A DNA stretch of 64,000 nucleotides from Rhodanobacter sp. (GTDB taxonomy: Bacteria; Pseudomonadota; Gammaproteobacteria; Xanthomonadales; Rhodanobacteraceae): assembly GCA_004298505.1 (NCBI GenBank), contig SCRO01000046.1:23589-87588 (forward strand), given 5' to 3'. This document shows positions 22,785 through 34,854 of the stretch, piece after piece. The notes below the pieces were generated by a model, which was given only the letters and a program-made list of their open reading frames with translations, was not told where the DNA came from and did not search any database. The stretch's first letter is position 1. Every line of letters starts with the position of its first letter. A program made the translations under genes and the position numbers.

Positions 22785-24707
22785 ATGAGCGAGCAAGTGC
22801 AGGATCAGGCGGCCTCGTCCGCCGCCGAGGAGAACGGCACGCGCCACAGTGCGAAGTCGGCGTTGATCCTCGGCGCGATCGGGGTGGTATTCGGCGACAT
22901 CGGTACCAGCCCGCTGTACACGATGCACGAGACCTTCCTGCCCAAACACGGCCTGCATCCGCATCCGAGCACCGTGCTGGGCATCCTGTCGCTGGTGACC
23001 TGGTCGCTGATCATGGTGGTGGCGGTGAAGTATGTCAGCCTGGTCATGCGCGCGGACAACAAGGGCGAGGGCGGCATCATGGCCCTGATGACGCTGGCCC
23101 AGCGCGCCAGTGGCAAGTCGCTGCGGGCGCGCCGGGTGATCATGCTGATGGCCTTGCTGGGTGCGGCACTGTTTTTCGGCGATGGCGTGATCACGCCGTC
23201 GATTTCCGTGCTTTCCGCAGTCGAGGGCCTGGAGGTGGCGACGCCGGGATTGAAGGAGTGGGTGGTGCCGATCACGGTGGTGGTGCTGATCGGCCTGTTT
23301 TGGCTCCAGCGCCACGGCACGGCCAAGGTCGGTGCCGTGTTCGGGCCGATCATGGTGTTGTGGTTTCTCACCCTGGCGGTCATCGGCGTGTCCAACATCA
23401 TGCATACCCCTGGTGTGCTGTGGGCACTTGATCCTACATACGCGGTGCGGTTTTTCATGACCCACGGCAAGACCTCGATCCTGGCGCTGGGTTCGGTGGT
23501 GTTGTGCGTCACCGGTGCCGAGGCGCTGTATACGGACATGAGCCATTTCGGGCGATTCCCGATACGTGCGGCGTGGTTCGGCTTCGTGATGCCGGCGCTG
23601 CTGATCAACTATTACGGTCAGGGCGCCCTGCTGCTGGTCCATCGAGATGCGATCGCCAATCCCTTCTATTACTCGGTTCCGTCATGGGGCCTGTATCCGA
23701 TGATCGGGCTGGCCACCGCGGCCACCGTGATCGCCTCGCAGGCAGTGATCTCCGGCGCTTTCACGGTGACGCGGCAGGCGATCCAGCTCGGCTTCCTGCC
23801 GCGCATGCAGGTGGTGCATACCTCGCGCGAGGCGATCGGACAGATCTTCCTGCCGTGGGTCAACCGCGGCCTCATGGTGGCGGTACTTGCCACCGTGATC
23901 GGGTTCGGTTCGTCCAACGCGCTGGCCGGCGCGTACGGCATCGCCGTGACCGGCACCATGGCGATCGACACAATTCTGACCATGGTCGTGGCGCGCCGCA
24001 TGTGGCATTGGAGCCGCATGGTTGTGATCCTGACCGGCCTGGTGCTGCTGACCATCGATCTGAGTTACTTCGGCGCCAATACGCTGAAGATCCCTGACGG
24101 TGGCTGGTTTCCGCTGGTGCTGGGCGTGATCCTGTTCACCGTGATGACCACCTGGCGGCGCGGCCGCGAACTGGTGGTACGCGAGATCAAGCAAAGCGGC
24201 CTGGCACTGGCGCCGTTCATCCAGAACATGACCGAGCATCCACCGACGCGCGTGCCGGGTACGGCGGTGTTCCTCACCGCCAACCTGGAGGCCGTGCCGC
24301 ACGCCTTGTTGCACAACCTCAAGCACAACAAGGTGCTGCACGAACGCAACGTGCTGCTGACGGTAGCGATTCTCGAGACGCCGGTGGCCGAGGCCGCTGA
24401 GCGCATTCAACTTACGGCCCTGAGCGACGACTTCTACAGCCTGGAACTGCATTTCGGCTTCGCCGAGGATCCCAACATCCCGCTGGCGCTTTCGCAGTGT
24501 TCGCGCGAGGGCCTGGGCTTTGACATGATGGACACCACGTTCTTCCTGTCGCGCGAAAGCATCGTTTCCAACGAGCGCCGTCCCGGCATGGCACGCTGGC
24601 GCGACAAGCTGTTTGCCTTCATGGCGCGCAATGCGTTGCCGGCCACCGCGTTCTTCCAGATTCCCGGCAACCGGCTGATCGAGCTGGGTGCGCAGGTGGA
24701 GATCTGA
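22785..24707 (+). CDS. kup: Potassium transporter Kup
   Basis: [25 protein letters not shown]...; located between ruvA and ruvB. Confidence 0.96.
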   Translation: MSEQVQDQAASSAAEENGTRHSAKSALILGAIGVVFGDIGTSPLYTMHETFLPKHGLHPHPSTVLGILSLVTWSLIMVVAVKYVSLVMRADNKGEGGIMALMTLAQRASGKSLRARRVIMLMALLGAALFFGDGVITPSISVLSAVEGLEVATPGLKEWVVPITVVVLIGLFWLQRHGTAKVGAVFGPIMVLWFLTLAVIGVSNIMHTPGVLWALDPTYAVRFFMTHGKTSILALGSVVLCVTGAEALYTDMSHFGRFPIRAAWFGFVMPALLINYYGQGALLLVHRDAIANPFYYSVPSWGLYPMIGLATAATVIASQAVISGAFTVTRQAIQLGFLPRMQVVHTSREAIGQIFLPWVNRGLMVAVLATVIGFGSSNALAGAYGIAVTGTMAIDTILTMVVARRMWHWSRMVVILTGLVLLTIDLSYFGANTLKIPDGGWFPLVLGVILFTVMTTWRRGRELVVREIKQSGLALAPFIQNMTEHPPTRVPGTAVFLTANLEAVPHALLHNLKHNKVLHERNVLLTVAILETPVAEAAERIQLTALSDDFYSLELHFGFAEDPNIPLALSQCSREGLGFDMMDTTFFLSRESIVSNERRPGMARWRDKLFAFMARNALPATAFFQIPGNRLIELGAQVEI

Positions 24708-24762
24708 GCTCGCATTTGCGTTGGGCTCCTACAACAACGCACGAGCCTGCCATAATTCCCTC

Positions 24763-25804
<1,042 letters not shown>

Positions 25805-25812
<8 letters not shown>

Positions 25813-26221
25813 GCCACGCGCAACGCCATTCCGCTGGCCCGTGCGGGTCTACTGGGAAGACACCGACGCTGGCGGAGTGGTTTACCACGCCGGCTATCTG
25901 CGCTTCATGGAGCGTGCCCGCAGCGAGTGGATGCGTGCGCTCGGAGTCGACCAGATCGCGTTCAAGCGGGCCACCGGGCTGGCCTTCATGGTGCGCGACA
26001 TGCAGATCGACTTCCTCAAGCCAGCCCTGCTGGATGATGAACTGGCGGTAACGGTTGAAGTCAAAGCGCGGCGCGCAGCCAGTATCCTGTTCGCCCAGAC
26101 GATCACGAACGCGGACGGCTGTTGCCTGATCCGCGCCAGCGTGCGGGTGGCCTGCGTCGATCTGGAGCGCATGCGTCCGGCGCTGATCCCGTCCGACCTT
26201 ATCCCGCAACCTGCATCCTGA
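25805..26221 (+). CDS. ybgC: Tol-Pal associated acyl-CoA thioesterase YbgC
   Basis: [36 protein letters not shown]. Confidence 0.95.
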
Positions 26222-26257
26222 CCCACCCGAGCCGAACCGGCGGAGAATCTGCAAGCA

Positions 26258-26944
26258 ATGAACAGTGGACTGAACGTTTTCACGCTGGTCGCGCAGTCGA
26301 GCGTGCCGGTGCAACTGGTGCTTCTGATCCTGCTGGTATTCTCGTTTCTGTCGTGGGTGATCATCATCCGCAAGTACGCGCAGACCCGGGCGGCGCTGGA
26401 GGATGCCGAGGCGTTCGAGGAGCGCTTCTGGTCCGGCGGCGACCTGGCCCAGCTGTTTCGCGAGGTCAGCACCCGCGCCGGCGACAGTGGCGGCATCGAG
26501 AACATCTTCGAGTCCGGCTTCCGCGAGTTCGCCCGCCAGCGCCAGCGCAAGACGCATGACACGCGCAGCGCGATCGAAGGCTCCGAGCGCGCCATGCAGG
26601 TGGCCGGCACGCGCGAGATCGGCCTGCTCGAGCGCAACCTGGAGTTCCTCGCCAACGTCGGTTCAATCAGCCCCTACGTGGGCCTGTTCGGCACGGTGTG
26701 GGGCATCATGGGCGCGTTCCAGGGCCTGGGCGACATGAAGGATGTGACCATCGCGGTGGTCGCACCGCATATCTCCGAGGCGCTGATCGCCACCGCCATG
26801 GGCCTGTTCGCGGCGATTCCGGCGCAGTGGGCGTACAACCGCTATGCCACCAAGGTCGAGCGCATCGCCTCGCGCTACGACGTGTTCCAGGAGGAGTTCT
26901 CCTCCGTCCTGCAGCGGCAGATCCAGACCGACGAAGTCGCCTGA
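26258..26944 (+). CDS. tolQ: TolQ proton channel
   Basis: MNSGLNVFTLVAQSSVPVQLVLLILLVFSFLSW...VGLFGTVWGIMGAFQGL. Confidence 0.96.
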   Translation: MNSGLNVFTLVAQSSVPVQLVLLILLVFSFLSWVIIIRKYAQTRAALEDAEAFEERFWSGGDLAQLFREVSTRAGDSGGIENIFESGFREFARQRQRKTHDTRSAIEGSERAMQVAGTREIGLLERNLEFLANVGSISPYVGLFGTVWGIMGAFQGLGDMKDVTIAVVAPHISEALIATAMGLFAAIPAQWAYNRYATKVERIASRYDVFQEEFSSVLQRQIQTDEVA

Positions 26945-26958
26945 GCGGAGCTGCGGCC

Positions 26959-27423
26959 ATGCCTACCCCTAGGCGCCAGAAGCGCTACAAGCTCAAATCC
27001 GAAATCAACGTGGTGCCCTACATCGACGTGATGCTGGTGCTCTTGATCATCTTCATGGTTACCACGCCGATGCTCAACTCAAGCGTCGACGTGCAACTGC
27101 CGCAGGCCAATGCCAAGTCGCTGCAGCAGAAGAAGAACCCGGTGCTGGTCGCGGTGCTGCAGGATGGCCAGATGTACCTGACTCTCAGCGGTGCCAGGAA
27201 GGAACTGGTCGACGAGGACACGCTCAAGCTCAAAGTCGGTGCGTTCGTGCGCGCGAATCCCGAGGTCAGCGTGCTGGTCGGTGGCGATGAGCGCGGCAGC
27301 TACGGCGGTGTATTCAAGGTGCTGGCCGACCTGCAGCAGGCTGGCGTGGCCAAGGTCGGCCTGATGGGGCAGCCAGGGGAGCCGACGGGTCAGGACAAGA
27401 GTACGTCCCATGGACGAAAGTAG
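26959..27423 (+). CDS. tolR: TolR
   Basis: KRYKLKSEINVVPYIDVMLVLLIIFMVTTPML. Confidence 0.96.
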   Translation: MPTPRRQKRYKLKSEINVVPYIDVMLVLLIIFMVTTPMLNSSVDVQLPQANAKSLQQKKNPVLVAVLQDGQMYLTLSGARKELVDEDTLKLKVGAFVRANPEVSVLVGGDERGSYGGVFKVLADLQQAGVAKVGLMGQPGEPTGQDKSTSHGRK

Positions 27424-28354
27424 GGCGACGCCGAAGGCGGTCGTACTCTCTGCCATCCTGCACCTGGGCATCGTGGCGTTCTTGTTCCTCGCGGTTCTGC
27501 CGTGCTCGAAGTACGAGGCCTTCGTGACCGCGCTCGGCTTGCCGGCGTCGATGAATCCGATCACCTGCACCGAGCCGTTGCACCTGCAGGGGCCAATCAT
27601 CGAGGCGACCCTGATCGGCCCCACCGGCAGCCCGCCGCCGAAGGCGGTCAAGGTCAAACCGGTACCCAATACGGTACCGCCACCGCCGACCGTGACGCCG
27701 CCCACGCCACCACCACCGGACAAGCCGGCGGTGAGCCAGTTGCCGCCGCCGCCGAAACACCCCGATACGGTCGATCAGGAGCGCGTGGTCGAGGATGCCG
27801 CGCTGAAAGCCGACCAGGCCAAGAAGTTGCAGGAGAAGAAGGAGCGTCAACGCCAGTCGGAGTTGAATGCCCAGGCGGCCAAGAAGAAGGCCGAGGAAAA
27901 GAAGAAGATCGATGCACTGTTCGCCAAGATGGACGCGGCGTCGGCTCAGACCAAGCAACTGGACAGCAAGGCCCGGCAGGCCAGACAACAAATGGAAGAC
28001 CTGAAGAACGCGCAGGACAACGCCCGCTCCGATGTGCCCAATGCGAGCCAGTTGCAGACCGGCAACAACAGCCCGGACAGCGACCTGAGCAGCGAATACA
28101 AAGCGGCCATTCAGAATGCGGTCACACCGAACTGGCTGCGTCCGGATAACATGCCGAGTGTTCCGTGCGATGTTCACATCGTGCAATCACCTGGCGGCGA
28201 CGTCCTGAGCGCCACTGTTGACCCCAGCTGTCCCTACGACGAGGCCGGCAGGCGCTCGCTGGAAAATGCGGTATTGCGCACCAAGACCTTGCCTTACAAG
28301 GGTTTCGAAAAAGTGTTCCAACGCGAGCTCACCTTCACCTTCAGGCCGCAATGA
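27410..28354 (+). CDS. tolA: TolA
   Basis: N-terminal TM, Pro/Lys-rich middle, C-terminal domain; position in tol operon. Confidence 0.92.
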   Translation: MDESRATPKAVVLSAILHLGIVAFLFLAVLPCSKYEAFVTALGLPASMNPITCTEPLHLQGPIIEATLIGPTGSPPPKAVKVKPVPNTVPPPPTVTPPTPPPPDKPAVSQLPPPPKHPDTVDQERVVEDAALKADQAKKLQEKKERQRQSELNAQAAKKKAEEKKKIDALFAKMDAASAQTKQLDSKARQARQQMEDLKNAQDNARSDVPNASQLQTGNNSPDSDLSSEYKAAIQNAVTPNWLRPDNMPSVPCDVHIVQSPGGDVLSATVDPSCPYDEAGRRSLENAVLRTKTLPYKGFEKVFQRELTFTFRPQ

Positions 28355-29679
28355 TCAAGCCCATGCGCAAATTCAGGTCAAGCCTCGCCATCATCGTGCT
28401 GGCGCTGGCGGCACTATTCGTCGGCCCGGTTGCCGCACAGTCGCCGTTGACGGTCGATATCGTGGGTGGGGTCAAGACTGCCACCCCGATCGTGGTGGTG
28501 CCGTTTGCCCAGCAAGGCGGTACGCCGCTGACGACCGACGTCGCCGCCGTGATGCGCAACGATTTCAACCGTTCGGGCAAGTTCCGTTCGCTGGCCAAGA
28601 GCGACATCGTGGAGACGCCGTCGCAGGGTTCGGACATCAAGTTCGCCACCTGGCGCCTGCTCAAGCAGGACTACATCGTGGTCGGCCGTATCAGCGATGC
28701 CGGCAGCGCTACGCTCAAGGTCGATTTCGAGCTATGGGATGTCAACAAGCAACAGGAACTGCTCGGCGGCAGTTTCACCAGCCCGGCCGGCGACCTGCGC
28801 AGCGTCGCGCACCGCATCGCCGACAAGGTCTACGAGAAGGTCACCGGGGTGCGTGGTGCGTTCTGGACCCGCATCGCCTACATCACCGCGGTTGGCCTGG
28901 GCGACAAGACGACCTATTCGTTGATCGTGGCCGATTCGGATGGCTACAACCCGCAGGTGGCGGTGCGCTCGCGCGAGTCGCTGCTGTCGCCGGCGTGGTC
29001 GCCGGATGGTTCAAGCATCGCCTACGTCTCGTTCGAGGATGGCAATTCGTCGATCCGCATCCAGAACATCATCACCGGCGCGCGCCAGCTGGTGTCGGCG
29101 CGCAAGGGTATCAATGGCGCCCCGGCGTGGTCGCCGGATGGCAGGAAGCTGGCCGTGTCGCTGTCCTATGTCGGCAATCCGGAAATCTTCGTGATCGATC
29201 TGGCCAGCCACCAGGAAACCCGCCTGACGCACAGCCTTTCGATCGACACCGAGCCGGTGTGGGCGCCCGACGGCCAGAGCATCTATTTCACCTCGGATCG
29301 TTCCGGCCGGCCGCAGATCTACCAGATTTCAGCCACTGGTGGCACGCCCCAGCGAATCACGTTCCAGGGGCAGTACAACGCCAAGGCCTCGGTCAGCTAC
29401 GACGGCAAGCAGCTCGCGATGGTGCAGGGCAACGGGAACGTGTATCGTATTGTTGTTCAGGATCAGAGTCTGGGCGGGCAGCAGCGCTTCATCTCGCCCG
29501 GTCCGCTGGACGACGCGGTCAGCTTCGCACCCAATGCCGGCATGCTCCTGTATGCCGCAACCGAAGGTAGCCGCGGAGTCCTGTATTCGGTATCCAGTGA
29601 CGGGTTGGTTCGCGAGAGGCTCAAGCTGGCAGAGGGCAACGTCCAGGAGCCTGCCTGGGGCCCCTTCCGCGAGCGTTGA
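28351..29679 (+). CDS. tolB: TolB
   Basis: Signal peptide, WD40-like repeats LLSPAWSPDGSSIAYVSFEDG. Confidence 0.96.
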   Translation: MIKPMRKFRSSLAIIVLALAALFVGPVAAQSPLTVDIVGGVKTATPIVVVPFAQQGGTPLTTDVAAVMRNDFNRSGKFRSLAKSDIVETPSQGSDIKFATWRLLKQDYIVVGRISDAGSATLKVDFELWDVNKQQELLGGSFTSPAGDLRSVAHRIADKVYEKVTGVRGAFWTRIAYITAVGLGDKTTYSLIVADSDGYNPQVAVRSRESLLSPAWSPDGSSIAYVSFEDGNSSIRIQNIITGARQLVSARKGINGAPAWSPDGRKLAVSLSYVGNPEIFVIDLASHQETRLTHSLSIDTEPVWAPDGQSIYFTSDRSGRPQIYQISATGGTPQRITFQGQYNAKASVSYDGKQLAMVQGNGNVYRIVVQDQSLGGQQRFISPGPLDDAVSFAPNAGMLLYAATEGSRGVLYSVSSDGLVRERLKLAEGNVQEPAWGPFRER

Positions 29680-29934
29680 TTTTTCCATGCTGTCGTGCAT
29701 GCATATGCGCGACGGCATCATGCCCATGGACGGGCCCGAGCGGCGCCAATGGCGCGTTTCGGTTTCCGGCGAGGACGCGCTTGTCGCGGCCTCGCCAGCC
29801 AGAGCGATGGTGCAGCATCACGTACCGTCGATCTTTCGGATGTCAGAATAACAGCCGGTACACCGGCGAAAACTGTTTTTGTAACCCCAATCGTCATCTG
29901 TTTATCGGAACTCAACTCGTTAAGGAATGCCACC

Positions 29935-30441
29935 ATGAATAAGACCGTTCGCATCGCCCTGGTTGCCCTGCTCAGTGTAGGTGCGGCCGCTTGCGCCAAG
30001 AAGCAGGAAGTCAAACCGCAGCCGCCGGTGGAGCAGCCGACCCAGCCGCAGGCCCCGGTTGCCAATGACAAGTACACCCCGGCCGATCTCAATACCGATG
30101 CCTGCCTGCGTCAGCGCGTCGTGTACTTCGATTTCGACAAGAGCGAAATCAAGCCGGAATTCCAGCAGATCATGGCTTGCCATGCGAAGTACCTGCAGGA
30201 TCGTCCGACCGCCCAGATGCGTCTGGAAGGCAACACCGACGAGCGTGGCACCCGCGAGTACAACCTGGGTCTGGGCGAGCGTCGTGGCAATGCCGTGTCA
30301 AGCGCGCTGCAGGCCAATGGCGCCTCGGCCAGCCAGATGACCGTGATCAGCTACGGCAAGGAAAAGCCGGTTTGCCGTGAGCACAACGAGGATTGCTGGA
30401 GCAAGAACCGCCGCGTCGAGATCGTCTACACGGCTGAGTAA
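29935..30441 (+). CDS. pal: Peptidoglycan-associated lipoprotein Pal
   Basis: Lipobox GAAAC; OmpA-like VYFDFDKSEIKPEFQ...LEGNTDERGTREYNLGLGERRGNAV. Confidence 0.96.
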   Translation: MNKTVRIALVALLSVGAAACAKKQEVKPQPPVEQPTQPQAPVANDKYTPADLNTDACLRQRVVYFDFDKSEIKPEFQQIMACHAKYLQDRPTAQMRLEGNTDERGTREYNLGLGERRGNAVSSALQANGASASQMTVISYGKEKPVCREHNEDCWSKNRRVEIVYTAE

Positions 30442-31274
30442 TGATGAAGCGACTGGCTAGAAATTTTGCAGCCAGGTACAGCATGGCGGGCGCGATCGCG
30501 TCCGCCATGCTGTTTGCGTACCCGGCATTTGCGCAGGACTCGCGCTTGAGCCTGGCCGACCGCGTCACCCGGCTGGAGCAGCAGGCGCAGAGCCGCGACC
30601 AGGGCGGTACCGGTCTGGTCAACCAGATCCAGCAGTTGAGCGACCAGATGCGCCAGTTGCAGGGACAGGTCGAAGAACTGCAGCATCAGTTGCAAGTACT
30701 CAACGACAAGAACAAGGCCCAGTACGCTGACCTCGACGCGCGCCTCGCGCGCCTCGAAGGTGGTGGTGCGGGCAACACGGGCAGGCCGCAGGCACAGGCG
30801 GTCAATCCGGCGGCGGCTACGACGGCGACGCTCGCGTCGAGTCAGCCGGCCGCAGCAGCCTCCAGTGGCGGCGTTGCCGATCCGGTCGCGGCCCAGGCAG
30901 CTTATGACACTGCCTTCCAGTCGATCCGTGCGGGTAACTACGTGGCGGCCTCACGGGAATTTCGCAGTTTCATCCAGCAGTATCCGAATCACGCATTGGT
31001 GCCCAACGCCTGGTACTGGCTGGGACAATCGTATTTCGTCACCACCAATTACGCAGTTGCGCTGGATGCGTTCAAGCACCTGGTAGCCCAGTACCCGCAG
31101 AGCGACAAGCTGCCTGATGCGCTGCTCAAGGTCGGCTACTGCCAGATCGAGCTGAAGCAGACCGCGGCGGCCAAGGCCACGTTGAAACAGGTCATCGCCA
31201 AGTATCCGGGTTCGGACTCGGCCAGCCTGGCGCAGGAGCGCCTGCAGCGTCTGCAGCTGCAGTCCGGCAGCTGA
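30441..31274 (+). CDS. cpoB: Cell division coordinator CpoB (YbgF)
   Basis: Signal peptide, coiled coil, C-terminal TPR ([31 protein letters not shown]). Confidence 0.92.
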   Translation: MMKRLARNFAARYSMAGAIASAMLFAYPAFAQDSRLSLADRVTRLEQQAQSRDQGGTGLVNQIQQLSDQMRQLQGQVEELQHQLQVLNDKNKAQYADLDARLARLEGGGAGNTGRPQAQAVNPAAATTATLASSQPAAAASSGGVADPVAAQAAYDTAFQSIRAGNYVAASREFRSFIQQYPNHALVPNAWYWLGQSYFVTTNYAVALDAFKHLVAQYPQSDKLPDALLKVGYCQIELKQTAAAKATLKQVIAKYPGSDSASLAQERLQRLQLQSGS

Positions 31275-31282
31275 GTTTCGCC

Positions 31283-31975
31283 ATGAGTGGCGACGAAGCA
31301 CCCATGGTGCCCACCACGGCTGCCGTCAAGGCACCCGCTCGATTGCGCATCACCGAGATTTTCCATTCGATCCAGGGCGAGGCAGATGCGATCGGCTGGC
31401 GCACGGTGTTCGTCCGGCTGACGGGTTGCCCGCTGCGCTGTGTCTGGTGCGACACCGAATACTCGTTCCATGGCGGCGACTGGCACGCGATCGACGACAT
31501 CCTGGCCGAGGTCGCCACGCATGGCGCGAAGCATGTCTGCGTCACCGGCGGCGAGCCATTGGCGCAGAAGCGCTGCCTGATCCTGTTGCGCAAGCTGTGC
31601 GATGCCGGTTATCAGGTATCGCTGGAAACCTCGGGGGCGCTCGATGTGTCGGCGGTGGATCCGCGCGTGCGCAAGGTGATGGATCTGAAGGCGCCGGGCT
31701 CGGGCGAAAGCCGGCGCAACCTGTGGTCGAACCTCGACCATCTGCTACCGCACGACCAGATCAAGATCGTCCTGGCCAGCCGTGCCGATTACGAATGGGC
31801 GTGCGCCATGCTGGCAGAACATGCGCTGGCCGATCGCTGCATGGTGCTGTTCTCACCTGTACATGGTGCGGTGGAGCCGCGCGACCTGGCCGAGTGGATC
31901 CTCGCCGACAAGCTGCCGGTGCGTTTCCAGCTGCAGTTGCACAAGCTGCTGTGGAACGATGCCGCCGGAAAGTAA
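31283..31975 (+). CDS. queE: 7-carboxy-7-deazaguanine synthase
   Basis: Radical [17 protein letters not shown]. Confidence 0.95.
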   Translation: MSGDEAPMVPTTAAVKAPARLRITEIFHSIQGEADAIGWRTVFVRLTGCPLRCVWCDTEYSFHGGDWHAIDDILAEVATHGAKHVCVTGGEPLAQKRCLILLRKLCDAGYQVSLETSGALDVSAVDPRVRKVMDLKAPGSGESRRNLWSNLDHLLPHDQIKIVLASRADYEWACAMLAEHALADRCMVLFSPVHGAVEPRDLAEWILADKLPVRFQLQLHKLLWNDAAGK

Positions 31976-32040
31976 TTGCAAGCTGGTGCTGCCGGTGGCG
32001 TTCGCAGCCGGTGACGGTCACAACCCGTGTGGAACAAGTC

Positions 32041-32727
32041 ATGGCAGATAAAACGTTGCGCAAGGCCGTCGTGCTGGTATCAGGCGGCATGGATTCTGCG
32101 GTCACCATCGCGCTGGCGCGGGAGCAGGGCTATCGGGTGCACGCGTTGAGCGTGGCCTATGGCCAACGGCACCACTCCGAACTGGCAGCGTCCGATCGAG
32201 TGGCGGCCATGCTCGGTGCGGTCGAGCACAAGACCGTCGCGATCGACCTGCGCAGCATCGGCGGCTCGGCGCTTACGGCGGATATCGATGTGCCGCTCGA
32301 TGCGGTCGACAGCGCTGCCATTCCGGTGACCTACGTGCCGGCGCGCAATACAATCATGTTATCGATCGCACTGGGCTGGGCCGAGGTGCTGGGTTCGAGC
32401 GACATCTGGTGCGGGGTCAACGCCGTCGATTATTCGGGCTACCCGGATTGTCGCCCGGCCTTCATCGAGGCGTTCGAGCAGTTGGCCAACGTTGCGACCA
32501 AGGCCGGCGTCGAGGGTGCCGGTATCCGCATCCATGCACCGTTGGTGCGCATGAGCAAGGCGGACATCGCGCGCGAGGGCCAACGCCTGGGTGTGGATTT
32601 CTCCGCCACGGTCAGCTGTTACCAGGCCGATGACCAAGGCCGGGCCTGCGGCCATTGCGACGCATGCAGGTTGCGCGCGCAGGGCTTTCGCGAGGCCGGC
32701 ATCGCCGATCCCACCCGCTACGTTTGA
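32041..32727 (+). CDS. queC: 7-cyano-7-deazaguanine synthase
   Basis: [18 protein letters not shown]; start at 32041 within longer ORF; C-terminal Cys cluster [10 protein letters not shown]. Confidence 0.95.
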   Translation: MADKTLRKAVVLVSGGMDSAVTIALAREQGYRVHALSVAYGQRHHSELAASDRVAAMLGAVEHKTVAIDLRSIGGSALTADIDVPLDAVDSAAIPVTYVPARNTIMLSIALGWAEVLGSSDIWCGVNAVDYSGYPDCRPAFIEAFEQLANVATKAGVEGAGIRIHAPLVRMSKADIAREGQRLGVDFSATVSCYQADDQGRACGHCDACRLRAQGFREAGIADPTRYV

Positions 32728-32809
32728 GCACGCGCTTGCTTGTGTGCCCGTGGTGCAGGCCGTAAAATCGCGGGCTTGGCCTGGTACCGTCAGGCGCGTC
32801 TTGCAACCC

Positions 32810-32885
32810 GGGTCGTTAGCTCAGTTGGTAGAGCAGTAGACTTTTAATCTATTGGTCCCGGGTTCGAGTCCCGGACGACCCACCA
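32810..32885 (+). tRNA. tRNA-Lys (anticodon TTT)
   Basis: GGGTCGTTAGCTCAGTTGGTAGAGCAGTAGACTTTTAATCTATTGGTCCCGGGTTCGAGTCCCGGACGACCCACCA; full cloverleaf with encoded CCA. Confidence 0.97.
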
Positions 32886-32910
32886 ATACGCCATCCGATG
32901 GCATTCAACG

Positions 32911-32955
32911 AAGGCCGGCAAGCCAAGCAACAGCAAGACTTCCGGCCTTTTTCTT
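32911..32955 (+). terminator. Candidate terminator after tRNA-Lys
   Basis: AAGGCCGG...CCGGCCTTTTTCTTG (long loop). Confidence 0.5.
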
Positions 32956-33050
32956 GTCCGATACCGTCTGGGGGCATCCGTTGCAATCCGGCTGACATCG
33001 GGGGCATGGGGCATTCTTCAATGTGCGATGCCCCCAGCGAGGATGCCCCC

Positions 33051-33262
33051 ATGCTCACCGATGAGTGGCTGGCATTGCAGACATAGGCGGACGACTACCG
33101 GGTGAAAGTAGAGGCCCGGATGGTTCACGACGCATTTCCCTACGTCGGCGAGCGCCCCGCCGCCGAACTGAGCGCACCGGAGTTCCTGACATCGTGGTTG
33201 CCGCTTCCACCGACGCGGCGGCGATCACGAAGTTTGCTGCAGGCGCCTCGACTCAGCAGTGA
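33051..33262 (+). pseudogene. Remnant of P4-type tyrosine integrase next to tRNA-Lys
   Basis: MLTDEWLALQT*ADDYRVKVEARMVHDAFPYVGERPAAELSAPEFL resembles the SAM-like region of P4 integrases; preceded by ATGCCCCC-type repeats typical upstream of such genes; in-frame TAG, no catalytic domain. Confidence 0.65.
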
Positions 33263-33396
33263 GAGCAGTGAGCCGATTCTTCAGGAATCTTGTGGCTGCT
33301 CAAGATGCTGTTCTGCACTCTGGACGGTAGGCGGAGCGCGGACGCTGAGGTTGCTTGAGAGGTACACCAGCTGTCCGGAGCAGCATCGAGCTGCGT

Positions 33397-34110
33397 TCAG
33401 TCGGACGTGTCGCGGTCGCGCCGGTGCCTGGTCATTCGTTCGATCAGCAGTGGCAGCAGGGCGAGCAGGGCGATGGCACCCAGCGGCAGCAACACCTCGC
33501 GGTGTAGCAGCAAGCCGATACCGAACTTGTCGCTCTGGCTCATCGCGTCGCCCAGACCGGCGCCGATCGAGGTCTCGAAAAGCAGCGATATCGTGCCACC
33601 CAGCCAGCTGGCGCCGAGGAACAGCCACAGCGGACAACGCAGCCATGCCAGCGCCACGGTCACCGCGCCGAACGGCAGTACCGGCACGAAACGCAGAAAC
33701 AGGGTGTAGCTGACCGGGTGCCGTTCGAAGCCGTGATGCAGCCGTGCCACCAGCGGTGGCGGCTGCCGGCTGCCGGGGCCGAACGCGTAGCGACTGGCCA
33801 GATACAGGATCAGCGCGCCCAGGATGAGTCCCACCGACGAGGTCAGGGTGGCGTCGACCACGCCGAAGGCGAAGCCGCCGGCGAGGATGATCACGATGGT
33901 GCCGGGGATGCCGGTGGCTACCCCCAGGGTCAACAACCCGACGTAGGCCAGCCGGCTGAACCAGGGGTGGAGCGCGATCTGCGCGTGCAGCTCGGCCTGA
34001 TGGGCAACCAGCTGGCGCGGGGTCAGGGCATCGAGTGAACCGGAGGCGAACAACACGATGCCCGCCAGCAGCAGCAGGAGCAGCGGTAGCGCGGCACGCC
34101 AGCGGCTCAA
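33397..34110 (-). CDS. TVP38/TMEM64 family membrane protein
   Basis: GVATGIPGTIVIILAGGFAFGVVDATLTSSVGLILGALILYLASRYAFG. Confidence 0.85.
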   Translation of the reverse strand: MSRWRAALPLLLLLLAGIVLFASGSLDALTPRQLVAHQAELHAQIALHPWFSRLAYVGLLTLGVATGIPGTIVIILAGGFAFGVVDATLTSSVGLILGALILYLASRYAFGPGSRQPPPLVARLHHGFERHPVSYTLFLRFVPVLPFGAVTVALAWLRCPLWLFLGASWLGGTISLLFETSIGAGLGDAMSQSDKFGIGLLLHREVLLPLGAIALLALLPLLIERMTRHRRDRDTSD

Positions 34111-34667
34111 TACGAGGGGCCGCTGGTGGCATAGGCAGTGAGCACGTCGCGCGCCTCGTCGCGCAGGATGTCGCGGCGCACGGCGATATGGCGGCGGGTG
34201 AGTTCGCCGATCCAGTCACTCGGCAACGGGCCTTCGTCGAATTCGGTGAGTTCCTCGACATCCTCGGTGCGCGCGCCGATCAGCAACTCGTCGATGCCCG
34301 CCCAGACGCTCGCGCCGTAGCATTGGCAGCAGGGCTGCGAGCTGGTGGCCAGCACGTAGTGGCCGCCATCTTCGTTCAGCCGATGCCTGCCGAGACGCTG
34401 CTGGGCAATCATCATCGCCAGGATTTCCGCGTGCGCCAGCGAGCAGCCCTGCGGCACTACGCGGTTCACGCCGACTGCGACCAGCCGGCCGCTGTGGTCG
34501 TTGAACACCGCCGCACCGAATGGCCCGCCGCCAGCGCGATCCACATTCTGCCGCGACAGTTCGATCGCCAGGCCGACGCGTTCCTCGTCGCTCTGATAAC
34601 GCTTGTTGGTGTCCGCCACCTCACCGATCCACGGCGGCAGGGTCAGATGAATTTGCAAGGGCAGCAT
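34107..34667 (-). CDS. Nucleoside deaminase (CMP/dCMP-type zinc-binding)
   Basis: GGPFGAAVFND...LAHAEILAMM...SSQPCCQCYGA; 4-bp overlap with the TVP38 gene. Confidence 0.88.
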   Translation of the reverse strand: MLPLQIHLTLPPWIGEVADTNKRYQSDEERVGLAIELSRQNVDRAGGGPFGAAVFNDHSGRLVAVGVNRVVPQGCSLAHAEILAMMIAQQRLGRHRLNEDGGHYVLATSSQPCCQCYGASVWAGIDELLIGARTEDVEELTEFDEGPLPSDWIGELTRRHIAVRRDILRDEARDVLTAYATSGPSY

Positions 34668-34736
34668 GTTGGTTCGGCCAGATGAAGTTTCAAACAGCTT
34701 GAGGAGATTCGACGATCGTCGCCGCGACGATCGTTT

Positions 34737-34765
34737 TCCTTCCCCCGCAGAGCGGGGGAAGCGTA
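34737..34765 (-). terminator. Candidate terminator downstream of glnS
   Basis: GGAAAACG context; stem CTTCCCCCGC-TCT-GCGGGGGAAG on reverse strand. Confidence 0.4.
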
Positions 34766-34854
34766 TGCAACGACTCGCGGCGGCTGCATGCTTCGCGAAA
34801 ATCCTGTGGATCTGGGTTCAGGCATCGCTTGGCCGCGTAAATAGTTCCTTCCGT

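Noticed and set aside
22785-24707. kup between ruvA and ruvB as an insertion event
   Set aside because: Intact gene, clean junctions; I believe similar order occurs in related bacteria, so not flagged as novel.
33263-33396. Short region between integrase scar and TVP38 gene
   Set aside because: No convincing frame or motif on either strand.
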